A stretch of DNA of 64,000 nt. It comes from Rhizobium sp. P32RR-XVIII. GTDB taxonomy: Bacteria > Pseudomonadota > Alphaproteobacteria > Rhizobiales > Rhizobiaceae. A program made the translations under genes and the position numbers. Position 1 is the first letter of the stretch. Each line of letters starts with the position of its first letter. Positions 25,503 to 35,600 of the stretch are shown piece after piece. The notes under the pieces are model-generated. The model had not been told where the DNA came from. It ran no database searches and was given only the letters and a program-made list of their open reading frames with translations. The DNA lies in the NCBI RefSeq assembly GCF_012641395.1, contig NZ_JABAIH010000007.1, positions 248,001-312,000 of the forward strand. Reading direction: 5' to 3'.

Positions 25503-26342
25503 ATGACCGCACGTATGGATAAACGCTTTGCCGATCTGAAGGCCGAGGGCCGCCCGGCGCTGGTCACCTATTTCATGGGCGGCGACCCCGACTATGAGAC
25601 CTCGCTCGGGATCATGAAGGCACTGCCGGAAGCGGGCTCGGACATCATCGAGCTCGGCATGCCCTTTTCCGATCCGATGGCTGACGGTCCGGCAATCCAG
25701 ATGGCTGGCCAGCGCGCTCTGAAAGGTGGTCAGACGCTCGCAAAGACGCTGCGCCTTGCTGCCGATTTCCGCAAGACGGATGATGCTACGCCGATCGTCA
25801 TGATGGGTTACTACAATCCGATCTATGTCTACGGTGTCGAAAGATTTCTGGACGATGCGCTTGCCGCCGGCATCGACGGTCTGATCGTTGTCGACCTGCC
25901 GCCGGAAATGGACGATGAACTCTGCATCCCGGCAATCCGGAAGGGCATCAACTTCATCCGCCTGGCAACGCCAACCACCGACGACAAGCGCCTGCCGACC
26001 GTGCTGAAGAACACGTCGGGCTTCGTCTATTACGTTTCGATGACCGGCATTACCGGTTCGGCTCTGCCCGATCCATCGCTGGTCTCCGGCGCAGTGAAGC
26101 GCATCAAGCAGCACACCGATCTGCCCGTGTGCGTCGGTTTCGGCGTGAAGACGGCCGACCATGCCAAGGTCATCGGCAGCTCGGCCGACGGCGTTGTCGT
26201 CGGTACCGCAATCGTCAACCAGGTGGCGACGAGCCTGACGGCGGACGGAAAGGCGACGGCTGATACTGTTCAGGCCGTGGCCACGCTCGTTCGCGGTCTC
26301 TCGTCCGGGACACGTTCGGCACGCCTTGTTGCTGCCGAATAG
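25503..26342 (+). CDS. trpA: Tryptophan synthase alpha subunit TrpA
   Basis: TrpA cleaves indole-3-glycerol phosphate and channels indole to TrpB. The 279-residue TIM barrel has IIELGMPFSDPMADGPAIQ (catalytic glutamate and loop 2) and GLIVVDLPPEM, then VYYVSMTGITGS (loop 6) and VGFGVKTADH, VVGTAIV for the phosphate site. It follows trpB after 3 nt and precedes accD by 39 nt. Confidence 0.98.
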   Translation: MTARMDKRFADLKAEGRPALVTYFMGGDPDYETSLGIMKALPEAGSDIIELGMPFSDPMADGPAIQMAGQRALKGGQTLAKTLRLAADFRKTDDATPIVMMGYYNPIYVYGVERFLDDALAAGIDGLIVVDLPPEMDDELCIPAIRKGINFIRLATPTTDDKRLPTVLKNTSGFVYYVSMTGITGSALPDPSLVSGAVKRIKQHTDLPVCVGFGVKTADHAKVIGSSADGVVVGTAIVNQVATSLTADGKATADTVQAVATLVRGLSSGTRSARLVAAE

Positions 26343-26381
26343 ATTTCCCACATTGGCTGCAGTCAATCAGGAGTTTTCGAC

Positions 26382-27284
26382 TTGAACTGGATCACCAACT
26401 ACGTTCGCCCACGCATCAATTCCATGCTGGGCCGTCGCGAAGTGCCGGAGAACCTATGGATCAAGTGCCCGGAAACGGGCGAGATGGTCTTCCACAAGGA
26501 TCTGGAAGAGAACAAGTGGGTCATTCCGGCCTCGGGTTATCACATGAAGATGCCGGCGAAGGCGCGTCTTGCCGACCTGTTCGACAATGGCGAATACGAG
26601 TCGCTGCCGCAGCCAAAGGTTCCGCAGGACCCGTTGAAATTCCGCGATTCCAAGAAATATACGGATCGTCTGAAAGACAGCCGCATCAAGACTGAGCAGG
26701 AAGATACGATCGTCGCCGGCGTCGGCAAGGTTCGTGGCTTGAAGCTTGTTGCCGTCGTGCATGAGTTCAACTTCATGGGCGGCTCGCTCGGCATCGCGGC
26801 CGGCGAAGCGATCGTGCGAGCCTTCGAGCGCGCAATTTCCGAGAAGTGCCCGCTGGTGATGTTCCCGGCATCGGGTGGCGCGCGCATGCAGGAAGGCATC
26901 CTGTCGCTGATGCAGTTGCCGCGCACGACCGTTGCCGTCGATATGCTGAAGGAAGCAGGCCAGCCCTATATCGTCGTGCTGACCAATCCGACCACGGGCG
27001 GCGTCACGGCGTCCTATGCTATGCTGGGCGATCTGCATCTGGCGGAACCGGGTGCTGAAATCTGCTTCGCCGGCAAGCGGGTCATCGAGCAGACGATCCG
27101 CGAGAAGCTGCCGGAAGGCTTTCAGACGTCCGAATACCTGCTCGAGCATGGCATGGTCGATATGGTCGTCAAGCGCCATGATATTCCCGAGACGCTCGCG
27201 CGCGTGCTGAGTATCCTGACAAAGAAGCCGGCCGCGTCGGTTGCGGTGAACGGTGGCGCGATCGCTTTGGCGGCGAGCGCCTGA
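26382..27284 (+). CDS. accD: Acetyl-CoA carboxylase carboxyltransferase beta subunit AccD (zinc ribbon degenerate)
   Basis: AccD with AccA transfers CO2 from carboxybiotin to acetyl-CoA in fatty acid synthesis. The 300-residue protein starts at a TTG (NWITNYVRPRINSMLGRRE) with AGGAG 8 nt upstream. The crotonase-like catalytic domain is intact: GGSLGIAAGEAIVRAFE, FPASGGARMQEG and TTGGVTASYAMLGD. The N-terminal zinc ribbon is not: aligning IKCPETGE and WVIPASGYHMKM to the normal CPxC and VCPxC pattern, only Cys29 is kept, with Thr32, Ile48 and Ser51 in place of cysteine. It sits in the trp-accD-folC operon. Confidence 0.96.
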   Translation: MNWITNYVRPRINSMLGRREVPENLWIKCPETGEMVFHKDLEENKWVIPASGYHMKMPAKARLADLFDNGEYESLPQPKVPQDPLKFRDSKKYTDRLKDSRIKTEQEDTIVAGVGKVRGLKLVAVVHEFNFMGGSLGIAAGEAIVRAFERAISEKCPLVMFPASGGARMQEGILSLMQLPRTTVAVDMLKEAGQPYIVVLTNPTTGGVTASYAMLGDLHLAEPGAEICFAGKRVIEQTIREKLPEGFQTSEYLLEHGMVDMVVKRHDIPETLARVLSILTKKPAASVAVNGGAIALAASA

Positions 27285-27313
27285 GCGAATAACCGGCTTG
27301 GACGGGGTGCTGA

Positions 27314-28666
27314 ATGATACCCAGAGGCCAGACTGCAGTGAGTGAAGCGGCACAGGAGATCGACAAGCTCATGGGATTGCATCCCAAGGGCTTCGACCTT
27401 TCGCTTGAGCGCATCACGCGCCTTCTCGAAGTTTTGGGTAATCCCCAAAGCAAGATGCCGCCAATTATCCATGTCGCCGGAACGAATGGTAAGGGCTCGG
27501 TTACCGCCTTTTGCCGGGCGCTGCTCGAAGCGGGCGGTTACAGTGTTCACGTTCATACCTCGCCGCACCTGGTCAATTGGCACGAGCGCTATCGGATGGG
27601 TGTCGAGGGCGGCTCCGGTCAGCTCGTTGATGATGCCATTTTCGCAGACGCGCTGCGTCGCGTTGCAGAGGCCAATGCAGGGCAGAAGATTACCGTCTTC
27701 GAAATCCTGACAGCGGTGACTTTTCTGCTTTTTTCCGAGCACCCGGCCGATGCGGCAGTCGTCGAAGTCGGTCTCGGCGGCCGCTTCGACGCGACGAATG
27801 TGATTTCCGATCCGGCCGTGTCCGTCATCATGCCAATCTCGCTCGACCATCAGCCCTATCTTGGCGACCGGGTCGAACTGATCGCAGCCGAAAAGGCCGG
27901 CATCATGAAACGCGGCCGTCCGGTCGTGATCGGCCAGCAGCCCTACGACGCGGCGCTCGAAGTGCTGATGTCGACGGCAGAAAGGCTGCAATGCCCGACG
28001 GCCGTCTTCGGCCAGGATTACATGGCGCACGAGGAATATGGCCGTCTCATTTATCAGGATGAGTTCGGACTCGCTGACCTGCCGTTGCCGCGCCTTCCCG
28101 GTCGCCATCAATATGCCAACGCCGCGGCCGCAATCCGCGCCGTCAAGGCAGCCGGGTTCGTCGTCACCGAGGCGATGATGGAAAAGGCGATGAGTTCCGT
28201 CGAATGGCCCGGGCGGCTCCAGCGGCTGATGGAAGGCCGTCTGATGGCTCATGCTCCGACCGGTGCCGAGATATGGGTCGACGGCGGGCACAATCCCGGT
28301 GCCGGCGAAGTGATCGCCGAGGCGATGGCGAATTTCGAGGAGAAGCGGCCGCGGCCGCTCTATCTCATTACCGGTATGATCAATACCAAGGATCCGATCG
28401 GCTATTTCAAGGCCTTCGCAGGACTGGCCGAGAAGGTGTTCTGCGTGCCGATCCGCGGAAGTGACGCGATGATCGACCCGGTGATCCTGTCGAACGCTGC
28501 CTATGATGCGGGATTGGTGGCCGAGCCGGTATCGACGGTCGGCGAAGCTTTGGACGCGATCAAGGCGATCGTTGATCCGCAGGCTGCACCGCCGAGAATC
28601 CTGATTGGCGGCTCCCTTTATCTTGTCGGCGATGTCCTTGCCGACAATGGAACACCACCGAAATGA
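27314..28666 (+). CDS. folC: Folylpolyglutamate synthase / dihydrofolate synthase FolC
   Basis: FolC adds glutamate to dihydropteroate and extends the folate polyglutamate tail. The 450-residue Mur-ligase-type protein has the P-loop HVAGTNGKGSV (53-63), SPHLVNWHERYRM, GLGGRFDATNV, and the C-terminal GAEIWVDGGHNPGAGEV. Length and domain order are normal. It ends the trp-accD-folC operon, at a strong terminator shared with convergent trxA. Confidence 0.96.
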   Translation: MIPRGQTAVSEAAQEIDKLMGLHPKGFDLSLERITRLLEVLGNPQSKMPPIIHVAGTNGKGSVTAFCRALLEAGGYSVHVHTSPHLVNWHERYRMGVEGGSGQLVDDAIFADALRRVAEANAGQKITVFEILTAVTFLLFSEHPADAAVVEVGLGGRFDATNVISDPAVSVIMPISLDHQPYLGDRVELIAAEKAGIMKRGRPVVIGQQPYDAALEVLMSTAERLQCPTAVFGQDYMAHEEYGRLIYQDEFGLADLPLPRLPGRHQYANAAAAIRAVKAAGFVVTEAMMEKAMSSVEWPGRLQRLMEGRLMAHAPTGAEIWVDGGHNPGAGEVIAEAMANFEEKRPRPLYLITGMINTKDPIGYFKAFAGLAEKVFCVPIRGSDAMIDPVILSNAAYDAGLVAEPVSTVGEALDAIKAIVDPQAAPPRILIGGSLYLVGDVLADNGTPPK

Positions 28667-28694
28667 AAAAAGCCCGGTCGAAACCGGGCTTTTT
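28666..28694. terminator. Bidirectional intrinsic terminator between folC and trxA
   Basis: AAAAAAGCCCGGT (28666-28678) pairs with ACCGGGCTTTTT (28683-28694) around a CGAA tetraloop, overlapping the folC stop codon. The A-run and T-run make it effective for both convergent genes. Confidence 0.95.
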
Positions 28695-28714
28695 CCTTCA
28701 ATGCGCAAATCCAA

Positions 28715-29035
28715 TTAGGCGGCGTTCGAAATCCAGCTCGAAAGAGCGGTCTTCGGGGCAGCGCCAACCTTGATATCGGCAACTTCACCACCCTTGAAGA
28801 TGGCAAGCGTCGGGATCGAGCGAACGCCGAACTGAGCTGCCAGTTCCGGATTTTCGTCGATGTTGAGCTTGGCGACCTTCACCTTGCCGGCGAGTTCGGT
28901 GGCGATTTCCTCGAGGCTCGGAGCGATCATTTTGCACGGGCCGCACCACTCAGCCCAGAAATCCACGACGACGGGTTCTGCGGATTCCAGGACTTCCGAC
29001 TGGAAGTTGTTGATATCGACTTTCACGGTAGCCAT
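28715..29035 (-). CDS. trxA: Thioredoxin TrxA
   Basis: Thioredoxin is the general disulphide reductant of the cytoplasm. The 106-residue protein from the ATG at 29035 (MATVKVDINNFQSEVL) has the active site FWAEWCGPCK with Cys31 and Cys34 and the cis-proline in SIPTLAIFKGGE. The frame extends to 29113, but AAAGGAG stands before the inner ATG and family length fits it. It is downstream of addA on the same strand with a 74-nt gap, and may have its own promoter. Confidence 0.98.
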   Translation of the reverse strand: MATVKVDINNFQSEVLESAEPVVVDFWAEWCGPCKMIAPSLEEIATELAGKVKVAKLNIDENPELAAQFGVRSIPTLAIFKGGEVADIKVGAAPKTALSSWISNAA

Positions 29036-29109
29036 AGGCTGCTCCTTTAGCGGAATTGCTGTTGAACCACATGTGATGGTGCGGTGCCGAACTTTCAATG
29101 TCCGGTATT

Positions 29110-32100
29110 TCACTTTGTTTTGAGTCCTGCAAGCGCCAATGCGAGCGCGCGCTCGGTCAAAGTATGGACGGTAGCGTTCTCCGTATAGACCAGCATGCAG
29201 TCGATACGCTTGCCGGGATAAAGCGGCGCCAGGATTTCGCGGTAGATCGCAAGCTGCGCCTGATGCGCGAAGGGAATATCCTTGGCGGTCGCGGGCGGCA
29301 CGCGATTGGTCTTGTAGTCGAGGATAACGACACGATCGCCGAACACCGCCAGCCGGTCGATACGGCCCGATACGGCATAGTGCCGTCCTTCCAGGGTTAG
29401 CGTGCCCATGATCGAGACTTCCGGCTGGGCGTGCGTTGAAAGGACGGGCTGAAGACTATCATCCGCCAATAGCCTCAGAACCGAATCGACCAACTGCTGC
29501 CGCTCGGCTTGCGGCCAGAAACGCGCGGCGCGGTTCGCGTAGCGCTCTGCCGCCGCCGCCCGCTCGGGTGGCGCAAGGTCCGGCAGCGTCTGCAGCATCC
29601 GATGGACCAGGCGCCCCTTTTCCAGTGACCGGTCAGAGCGGGCTTTTTCCGAAAAAAGCGGCGAGGTGACCAGCAGATCATCCGCCTCCTCATCGATGAT
29701 CGTTCCGGCACCGGATGGGCTGAGCGGTCGCGGCAGTTGCCTTTGCGGCGGGAGCGGCTTGAGAATGCCGGCGGGTAAATGCTCCTGCCGGTTCTTATCC
29801 TCCTGCTTTACTGACTGCTCGAAGCTTCGGCTCACCTGCGGCACGCGCCATTTGACGCCCGTCCATTCGCCATCGGGACCGTCGAATGTCGCCGGCGTGA
29901 CATGCGGATGGCTGTCTGCCATCGCCGATGAAATCATCATGTGCCAGGTGTCGTTGTTCGGCCTGACACCACGATAACCGCAGACGATCAGCCGGTCGGC
30001 GGCGCGCGTCATCGCGACATAGAGCAGCCGCCGGTATTCCTCTTCCGCCAGCTTTTGAAGTCGCGCCGCATCGGCCTGCGTCATCGAATTGGCAAGATCA
30101 CCGACCGGAACCCAGACCGGCATCGGAGGAGCTTCCGAGCCTCTCTCGATCAGGCGCACCTTCGGCATATGTGTATGCGTGAAAGCTTTCGAGCCGCCGT
30201 CGACAAGGAAGACGATCGGCGCTTCCAGGCCCTTGGAGGCGTGCACGGTCATGATCCGGACTTCGTTGCGGCCCTTGTCCTGTTCGCGCTTCACTTCAGG
30301 TGCTTCGAGCTCCAGCGTCGAGATGAAGGATTGCAGGCCGGGCAGACCGGAGCTTTCGTGATCGAGCGTGAACGTCAGGAACTCGTCCAGAATATCGCTG
30401 ACCTCGGTGCCGAGCCGCGCCAGGAACTGCCGCCGTCCGCCGTGAACGCCAAGAACGCGCGAGTAAAAGTCATGAACGGACAGATCTCGCGACTGGCCGA
30501 TGAACAGCTTGAGTTTGTCTGTCGCCGCCGCGTACCGTTCGTTACCGTCTGCCGCAAACTTCTGGAGGTGAGCCCAGACGCTTTCATCGTCGTTTCGCAA
30601 CCCCGCGAGCGTAAAGACATCATCCTCGGACAGGTCGAAGAGCGGGCTTTTGAGCACGGCTGCCAGCGAAAGATCGTCCTGCGGCAGGAGCAGGAAACGA
30701 CCGAGAGCCAGCAGGTCCTGAACGGCGATATGGCTGGTGAGCCTCAGGCGGTCGGCGCCGGCGACTGGAATGTTGTTGCGCCGTTTCAGGGCCCGGGTGA
30801 GCGCATTGACGAAGCTATCGCGCTTTCGAACGAGAACGAGGATGTCGCCGGCTTCGATCCGGCGCTCCTTGCCCTTCTCGACGATCGTCTCGCGGCCGAC
30901 AAGCCGCTCGATGGTAAAGGCCATACGCCTGGCAAGGATCGCGGCCGGAGCGCTTTCAGGCGTCGCATCGAACGGCGCCGTCCAGTCCTCGTCCTTTACG
31001 GCAACTTCAGGCGCGATCATCTCCCAGAGATCGACCGCACCCGGATGACCGATCCGGCTGGAGCGGTGGACGACCGGCTCGTCAACGGCACTGAGGCCGC
31101 GGGCGTTTTCCGGCGGCGTAAAGACATGGTCGACGGCGGCGAGAACATCGGACGTGGAGCGGAACGAAAGGGGCAGGCGCACGGAGGAAAACACCTGCCC
31201 GCTGGCCGAAACGCGTTTGCGTGTACGGTCGCTCTCTTCGGAGAACCGCTCCGGGCGGGCGCCCTGGAAGGAGTAGATCGACTGCTTCTCGTCACCGACG
31301 GCAAAGAGCGTGCGCACCACCGGCCGCGCGCTTTCGCCGGAAAAGAAATCTTCCGCCAGCGACTGGATCACGCTCCACTGGATGGGGCTCGTATCCTGGG
31401 CCTCGTCCACCAGAATATGGTCGATGCCCTGATCAAGCTTATAGTGGATCCAAGGCCCCACACCGCTTTTCGTCAGCAGATCCGCGGTCCGAGTGATGAG
31501 ATCTTCGAAGTCCAGTTGGCTGCGCTGTTTCTTCAGATCCTCGTAGTCCCGGTTCAGCCGGTCGGCGAGGATAAGCGCTGCGTGCGTCGCATCGAACATG
31601 CGCATGATTTTGACGCGGTCGCGGCAGGCAACGACGTGCGCCCGCGCCGCCGCAATGGCATCCGCCAGCTCAGGTGCATCCGACAGCATGGCCTTAACGG
31701 TGAATTGCGAATCCGACTTGGGTTCGCCTTTTGCCGTCAGGAATATCTTCTCAAGCAGCTCGGCGCGCTTTGCGTGGTTCCGCTCATTGGAGGCCTGGCG
31801 CAGGCCATAGGCGACTTCCTGAGCTTTCGAACCGCCTTTCTGGGCGGCCAACGTGATGTAGAGATCAAGCGTCAGACCGAACAGGCCGGGCAGGGGCCAG
31901 TACTGCGATGCAATCCCGGCTTCGGTGTCACCAGCGGACAGCCCGAGCGCTCTGCGCAAGGCGGCCGCGACACCCCCCTGTTGTTCAGCGGCCGCCATGA
32001 ACCGGCGGATTGCGTTGCGGTTCGCGACGATCTCGCCGAGCAGCGTCTCCAGTCCGGTCTCATCCCCGAGATTGAGCACATAGGAAAAGGCGTCGGCCAG

Positions 32101-32661
32101 ATTGGGATCGTGCTCCGGCGTGGTGGCGGTCAGCAGCGAGCGCCGGGCATCGGCAAGCAATGTCGCTGCGGCGCGATCGTCGAGAACCGAAAAATGTCCG
32201 GCGACATTTGCCTCCAGCGGAAACTGGTGCAGCAAGGCTTCGCAGAAGGCGTGGATCGTCTGGATCTTCAGCCCGCCTGGCGTCTCCAGCGCCTTGGCGA
32301 AAAGTCGTCGCGCCTCGGCAAGCTTGAGCTCGCCCGGCGTTGCGCCTTCGATCTGTGCTATCCGGCTTCTCAGTTCCTCGTCCGGCAGCACCGCCCATTC
32401 GGCAAGGCGCTGGAAGACGCGGTTCGACATTTCGGACGCCGCTGCCTTCGTATAGGTCAGGCAGAGGATGGCAGAGGGGCGCGCGCCGGAAAGCAGCAGC
32501 CGGATAACGCGCTGCGTCAGCACATGCGTCTTGCCCGAACCGGCATTGGCCGAAACCCAGGCAGACCGCAATGGATCGGAAGCAATCGACTGCTGGATTG
32601 TCGTCCAACTGATCCAGACGCCCGGATCGTCGCCTTCTGGAAGTGCGGTTTGATCACTCAT
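29110..32661 (-). CDS. addA: Double-strand break repair helicase-nuclease AddA
   Basis: AddA is the UvrD-type helicase and nuclease of the AddAB complex, which resects double-strand breaks for RecA, as RecBCD does in enterics. From the ATG at 32661 (MSDQTALPEGDDPGVW) it has 1183 residues, with Walker A ANAGSGKT (38-45), the LVDEAQDTSPIQW motif II, the VGDEKQSIYSFQGARPE motif III, YVAMTRAADRLIVCGY motif VI, and a C-terminal RecB-type nuclease (VVILDYKTNR). The start overlaps the addB stop by 8 nt, indicating translational coupling. An in-frame start at 32679 is less likely. Confidence 0.97.
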   Translation of the reverse strand: MSDQTALPEGDDPGVWISWTTIQQSIASDPLRSAWVSANAGSGKTHVLTQRVIRLLLSGARPSAILCLTYTKAAASEMSNRVFQRLAEWAVLPDEELRSRIAQIEGATPGELKLAEARRLFAKALETPGGLKIQTIHAFCEALLHQFPLEANVAGHFSVLDDRAAATLLADARRSLLTATTPEHDPNLADAFSYVLNLGDETGLETLLGEIVANRNAIRRFMAAAEQQGGVAAALRRALGLSAGDTEAGIASQYWPLPGLFGLTLDLYITLAAQKGGSKAQEVAYGLRQASNERNHAKRAELLEKIFLTAKGEPKSDSQFTVKAMLSDAPELADAIAAARAHVVACRDRVKIMRMFDATHAALILADRLNRDYEDLKKQRSQLDFEDLITRTADLLTKSGVGPWIHYKLDQGIDHILVDEAQDTSPIQWSVIQSLAEDFFSGESARPVVRTLFAVGDEKQSIYSFQGARPERFSEESDRTRKRVSASGQVFSSVRLPLSFRSTSDVLAAVDHVFTPPENARGLSAVDEPVVHRSSRIGHPGAVDLWEMIAPEVAVKDEDWTAPFDATPESAPAAILARRMAFTIERLVGRETIVEKGKERRIEAGDILVLVRKRDSFVNALTRALKRRNNIPVAGADRLRLTSHIAVQDLLALGRFLLLPQDDLSLAAVLKSPLFDLSEDDVFTLAGLRNDDESVWAHLQKFAADGNERYAAATDKLKLFIGQSRDLSVHDFYSRVLGVHGGRRQFLARLGTEVSDILDEFLTFTLDHESSGLPGLQSFISTLELEAPEVKREQDKGRNEVRIMTVHASKGLEAPIVFLVDGGSKAFTHTHMPKVRLIERGSEAPPMPVWVPVGDLANSMTQADAARLQKLAEEEYRRLLYVAMTRAADRLIVCGYRGVRPNNDTWHMMISSAMADSHPHVTPATFDGPDGEWTGVKWRVPQVSRSFEQSVKQEDKNRQEHLPAGILKPLPPQRQLPRPLSPSGAGTIIDEEADDLLVTSPLFSEKARSDRSLEKGRLVHRMLQTLPDLAPPERAAAAERYANRAARFWPQAERQQLVDSVLRLLADDSLQPVLSTHAQPEVSIMGTLTLEGRHYAVSGRIDRLAVFGDRVVILDYKTNRVPPATAKDIPFAHQAQLAIYREILAPLYPGKRIDCMLVYTENATVHTLTERALALALAGLKTK

Positions 32662-35600
32662 CGCCGCCTCCTTCGTCACTCTCGGCTGTCGACCATTCGG
32701 AGACGCGCGCCAGATGATCGTAATCGCCGCCGAAATCGAACTGCTGCGCCGGGATCAGCCGCGACGTGAAGCCGCGCTCGCCCGATTGCAGCAGTGATAC
32801 GAATTTGACGAGCTGATCGATCGATTCATTCGCGAGATCGAGGGCCGACTTTGCCTTGTCGCTACGCGCCGAGGTCTCGTTGTTAACCACATCGGCACGG
32901 AAGCGGCTGCCGGGCCGAAGGCGTACATAGATGAGATCCTGCGGCACGAGGCTTCCAGCATCCCGGAAGGCGCCTGCACTGAGAGCAGCGGCTTCCAGCG
33001 CCAGCTGCGGATCAAGAAGCGCGCGCGCCTGGGTGGGTGATGGATTGGAGCCGGTCTTGTAGTCGATGATGTCGGCAGCGTTAGGCCCGGTAACATCGAT
33101 GCGATCGGCAACGCCAGTCAGCCGGATATTGATGCGCTCGAGCTCCACGCCGCCGCGGACCTCCGTATAGGTCTTGCGGATTGCCGGCCTGCGTTCGGCT
33201 TCCCATTCGAGAAACGCTCGGGCGACCTCGCGGAAGCGCGGACGCCACACCGCATCGATGTGCGGTGGCAGATGCTCCATGTCGAAGAGCTCCGTCAGAA
33301 TCCTCTCCATCGCGTCTGCGGCTTCCGGCGTACCGGCGATATGGCCCTCGCGCACAAAGCGGTCGATGATCGTGTGATAGAGCGTTCCGCGTTCGGCAGC
33401 ACCCGGATCGCGATTGAAGGCGTCGACAGGGTCGAGCCGCAGGATACGCCGGGCATAAATGGCATAGGGATCGCGCCGCAGGCGGCCGACTTCGCTGAAG
33501 GAGTAGGATTTCGGCTGCAATTCCAGAGGCGGGGTGGGCGAGGGCCGTTGCGCCGGTGCCTGGCTCCTGCTTTCGTCGAGCAGGTTCACCCAATGGACGA
33601 AACGGTCGCCACGCGCCTTCAATTCCCGCTCGAAAGCCTCGCCGCCAAGCGCCAGCAGCCGCTGCAGCCAGCGCGACGCGACGGTGGGCGTCGAACCCTG
33701 CCGCAATGCACGCGAATAGATCAGGTGCCGCGTGCCGTTCGCCATCTCGAAGTCGTGCGCGAGCTGGCCGATGCGCCGCTCCGGCGGCTCAAGGCCGATT
33801 TCCATCTTCATCGTCCGCGAGACGAAAGGATTGTTGGCGGTCTGACCCGGCCAACAGCCTTCATTAAGGCCGCCCAGGATCAGCGTATCGACGCTTTGCA
33901 GGCGCGCTTCGAGTGTGCCGAAGATGAAGACGCGCGGATGACTGAGGGCGCGTGGCTTGACTGCCTGCCCGGCCGAAAGCGCCGCGACGATATCGATCCA
34001 TTGTGGCCCATCTGCTTCGATCTGGCCATCCGTCTCGATCACTTCGCCAAGCAGGCTTGCGAGCGAAGCACCCGCTTCGCCACTCCAGAGACTGGCGAGA
34101 TTGCCACGCTGATCGACCGCCACAGCTTCAAGCGCACGTCCGGTTCGCTCAGCCCAGTCTGAAAGTGTGAAGCTGGCGGTCAATCCACGGCCACCCGGCC
34201 CATGCCGGACAAGCGCCGATGCCAAGGGTTCGGTGGCCGTCGCCACGCGCCGGGCAAGATCGCGCGCTTGCTCGGCCGCCTCCGGCGGAAGCGATTTCCG
34301 CCAATTTGGTGCATGCCTGTCTCGGGCCTGCTCTGAAAGCTGGTGTTCGAGCAGGGGCTCCAGAGCGCTGACATCGACCTCGGCAACGCCACCGCGCAAA
34401 GCCAGCAGTTCCAGCGCCTCAACGGCTTGGACGAGCGCGCTCCGCTCAAGGCCAAAGCGAGCGAGGGGGTGCTTGAGCAATGCAACAATAGTAACCGGAT
34501 CGCCGGGGCGGAGCGTTGCCTCGAGAAGAAGCTGCAGAAGCGTGCCCTGCTGCATGGCAGAAAGTGGCGTGCCGGCTGAGTCGTCAGCCAGAATGCCGAA
34601 GCGTGAGAGCTCCGACATCACCCGCCGGGCGAGATTGCGGTCGGCCGTGATAAGCGCTGCCTGGCTTTCACCGTTTCGCCCCGGTTGCTCGAGCGCCAGG
34701 CGCAGGGCAATGGCGATCGCCGTTGCCTCCTCGCGCTCATTTGCGGCTTCGATCAGCGCGACATCGGAGAAGGCTGCCTCCAATGCATCATCCGGCAGAT
34801 CCTTCGTCCAGTCGCCCCAGCTGCTTGTGGCTTCCGCCGGCGCAAGGGCATGGGATAGAATTTCTGCGCGGCGTCTGAGATCCGCCGACGCCTCGTCAAT
34901 CGCCACGACGTCGCTGCGCGTGAGCTTCAGGCGCTTGAGGAGAGAGGAGAGGCCGTATTGCGGATGGCTGCGGCTTGCCGGGTTTTCGCGCTGGCCGGAG
35001 GCCGTCTCCGGCGCCACCATTTGCCAATGCGTCTCCGGCATGGAAAGGTCGAGACCCGGCAGCACGATCACCCCTTCGGGCAGATTGGCGACAGCGGCGA
35101 TGAGGTCGGCGGTCGCGGGCATGGAACCTGTGGATCCGGCAATGATGATCGGTCCGGTAGGTGTGGCCGTTGCAAGCCGGTTCGCCTCCGCGCGCAGGAT
35201 CGCATTGCGATGCCGCGCCGGTGACGATTTGCCGAGTTCGGCAAGCCGATCGGGCCAGAACGTGCTGGCAGTCTGCAGGAATTCCGCCGTCAGCTGCCAC
35301 CAGAGAGCATGATCCCCGACATCGAGCTTCGAGAGCTCGGACCATTCGCGATCCTCGGTCTCGATGGAATCGATCAGTTCGGCAAGGTTGCGGGCAAGCC
35401 AGATCGCATCCGCCGGGCTCGCCGGCGCGACCAATGGCGAGTCGGAGTGGATATGCCGCACGATCTCCGGCAGCTTGTTGCGCCAGGCGAGGATGAGACG
35501 GGCAAGCTCCAGCAGGCGCGCCGTATTCGAAAGCGGCTGAGCGAGGTCAAGGGTTGCAGGCAATGCCTCGTCAAAGTAGCCGCTGTCGTCATCCGTTTCA

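Noticed and set aside
24090..26366. Long minus-strand frame (about 760 codons) opposite trpF-trpB-trpA
   Set aside because: It runs across three real genes and their junctions, and its translation shows no domain pattern.
29941..32769. Very long open frame (about 940 codons) on the plus strand opposite addA
   Set aside because: It is the antisense of the clearly identified AddA. Long antisense frames are common in GC-rich genes because of codon bias, and the translation has no family motif.
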